The position numbers and the translations under genes are program-made. This document shows positions 32,211 through 32,644 of a DNA stretch of 32,644 nucleotides, in pieces. The stretch covers positions 252,362-285,005 of the forward strand of contig NW_003126889.1 of NCBI RefSeq assembly GCF_000003605.2. Reading direction: 5' to 3'. This DNA comes from Saccoglossus kowalevskii. Taxonomy: Eukaryota; Hemichordata; Enteropneusta; Harrimaniidae. The notes under the pieces are model-generated. The model saw only the letters and a program-made list of their open reading frames with translations, was not told the origin of the DNA and ran no database searches. Numbering within the stretch: the first letter of the stretch is position 1; the number at the start of each line of letters is the position of its first letter.

Positions 32211-32644
32211 CAAGTGCCTTGCTTACAGCGGAGCTATCTCAGCTGACAGGCTGCTAGTTATGAACCAACATGACTAATTTACACTGTAAGGTTGACAGAA
32301 AATATTTGCAGTTTTTACCAGAAATAGTCAACAATTGTCTTAAAACAGAATGACAGTTCATTAATCTTGATACCTTCTCTATATGACTGTATGCAACATT
32401 CTAGAACCAGGCACAACTCTTTAGCTCATCTTTCTGAAACTCATTGAGACTGCTGGCTTTCCCATGGATACGAAATTGAGGTGACCAAACATGATTTGCT
32501 GTGACCACTAAATTACCTGATAAGCTGTTAATCAACAACCTTACTACTTTTAGATTGCTTGTACTTGACCATGTGATGAAATGATGAAACTTGGCACATG
32601 GATGCTCTGAACTAATGCGCAAGATTTGATCAGTTTTAGGTAAA

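Larger units (their letters stand above)
28656..32644. other. 3' flank without a recognised gene
   Basis: All open frames on both strands are short and resemble nothing I know. The stretch holds a TTAA-flanked element (28716-29097), C runs at 28775-28789 and 30526-30535, a perfect palindrome at 31265-31291 and weak diverged direct repeats around 31920-32210. Confidence 0.7.

Overview
This window is a eukaryotic, AT-rich, intron-rich stretch of animal DNA. It carries one multi-exon gene on the + strand. Joining exons by GT/AG signals and reading phase gives a protein that matches the Lethal giant larvae family (LLGL1/LLGL2, fly l(2)gl) along nearly its whole length. Landmarks are the N-terminal [19 protein letters not shown] of the LLGL core, [11 protein letters not shown], the aPKC-target Ser/Arg/Lys segment and [14 protein letters not shown] single Lgl-type gene with long introns and mixed repeats fits an invertebrate (perhaps a marine deuterostome), but the species cannot be fixed from the sequence.

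Layout: 1-2559 is 5' flank and presumed promoter/5' UTR. The ATG is at 2560, with an in-frame TGA 30 nt upstream. Exons 1-7 lie between 2560 and 14086, with a 7.1 kb intron 2. Intron 7 (about 4.9 kb) holds a 476-nt assembly gap and repeat sequence. Exons 8-17 (18941-23168) are dense and encode the rest of the double beta-propeller plus the phospho-regulated loop. Exons 18-21 and the last exon (23736-27496) encode a variable C-terminal tail. The 3' UTR probably runs to about 28655, with AATAAA at 28629. From there to 32644 I see no gene, only repeats and small palindromes. The main model gives 1197 residues.

Most notable: between exon 21 and the last exon there are two candidate cassette exons (26464-26594 and 27084-27144). 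Their phases chain 0-2-0 and together they insert exactly 64 codons in frame. They encode a Cys-rich stretch with one long hydrophobic segment, which would turn a peripheral Lgl protein into a membrane-anchored one. An alternative donor in exon 20, a weak donor in exon 21 followed by a stop and an AATAAA, and a symmetric skippable exon 18 suggest that the C-terminal tail is a splicing hub. Other content: a possible 232-bp foldback (MITE-like) element in intron 5, two TTAA-flanked CCCTT elements (one intronic, one 3' of the gene), an 84-bp tandem repeat in intron 3, and a repeated GGCGCYTAATTGA motif after the gap.
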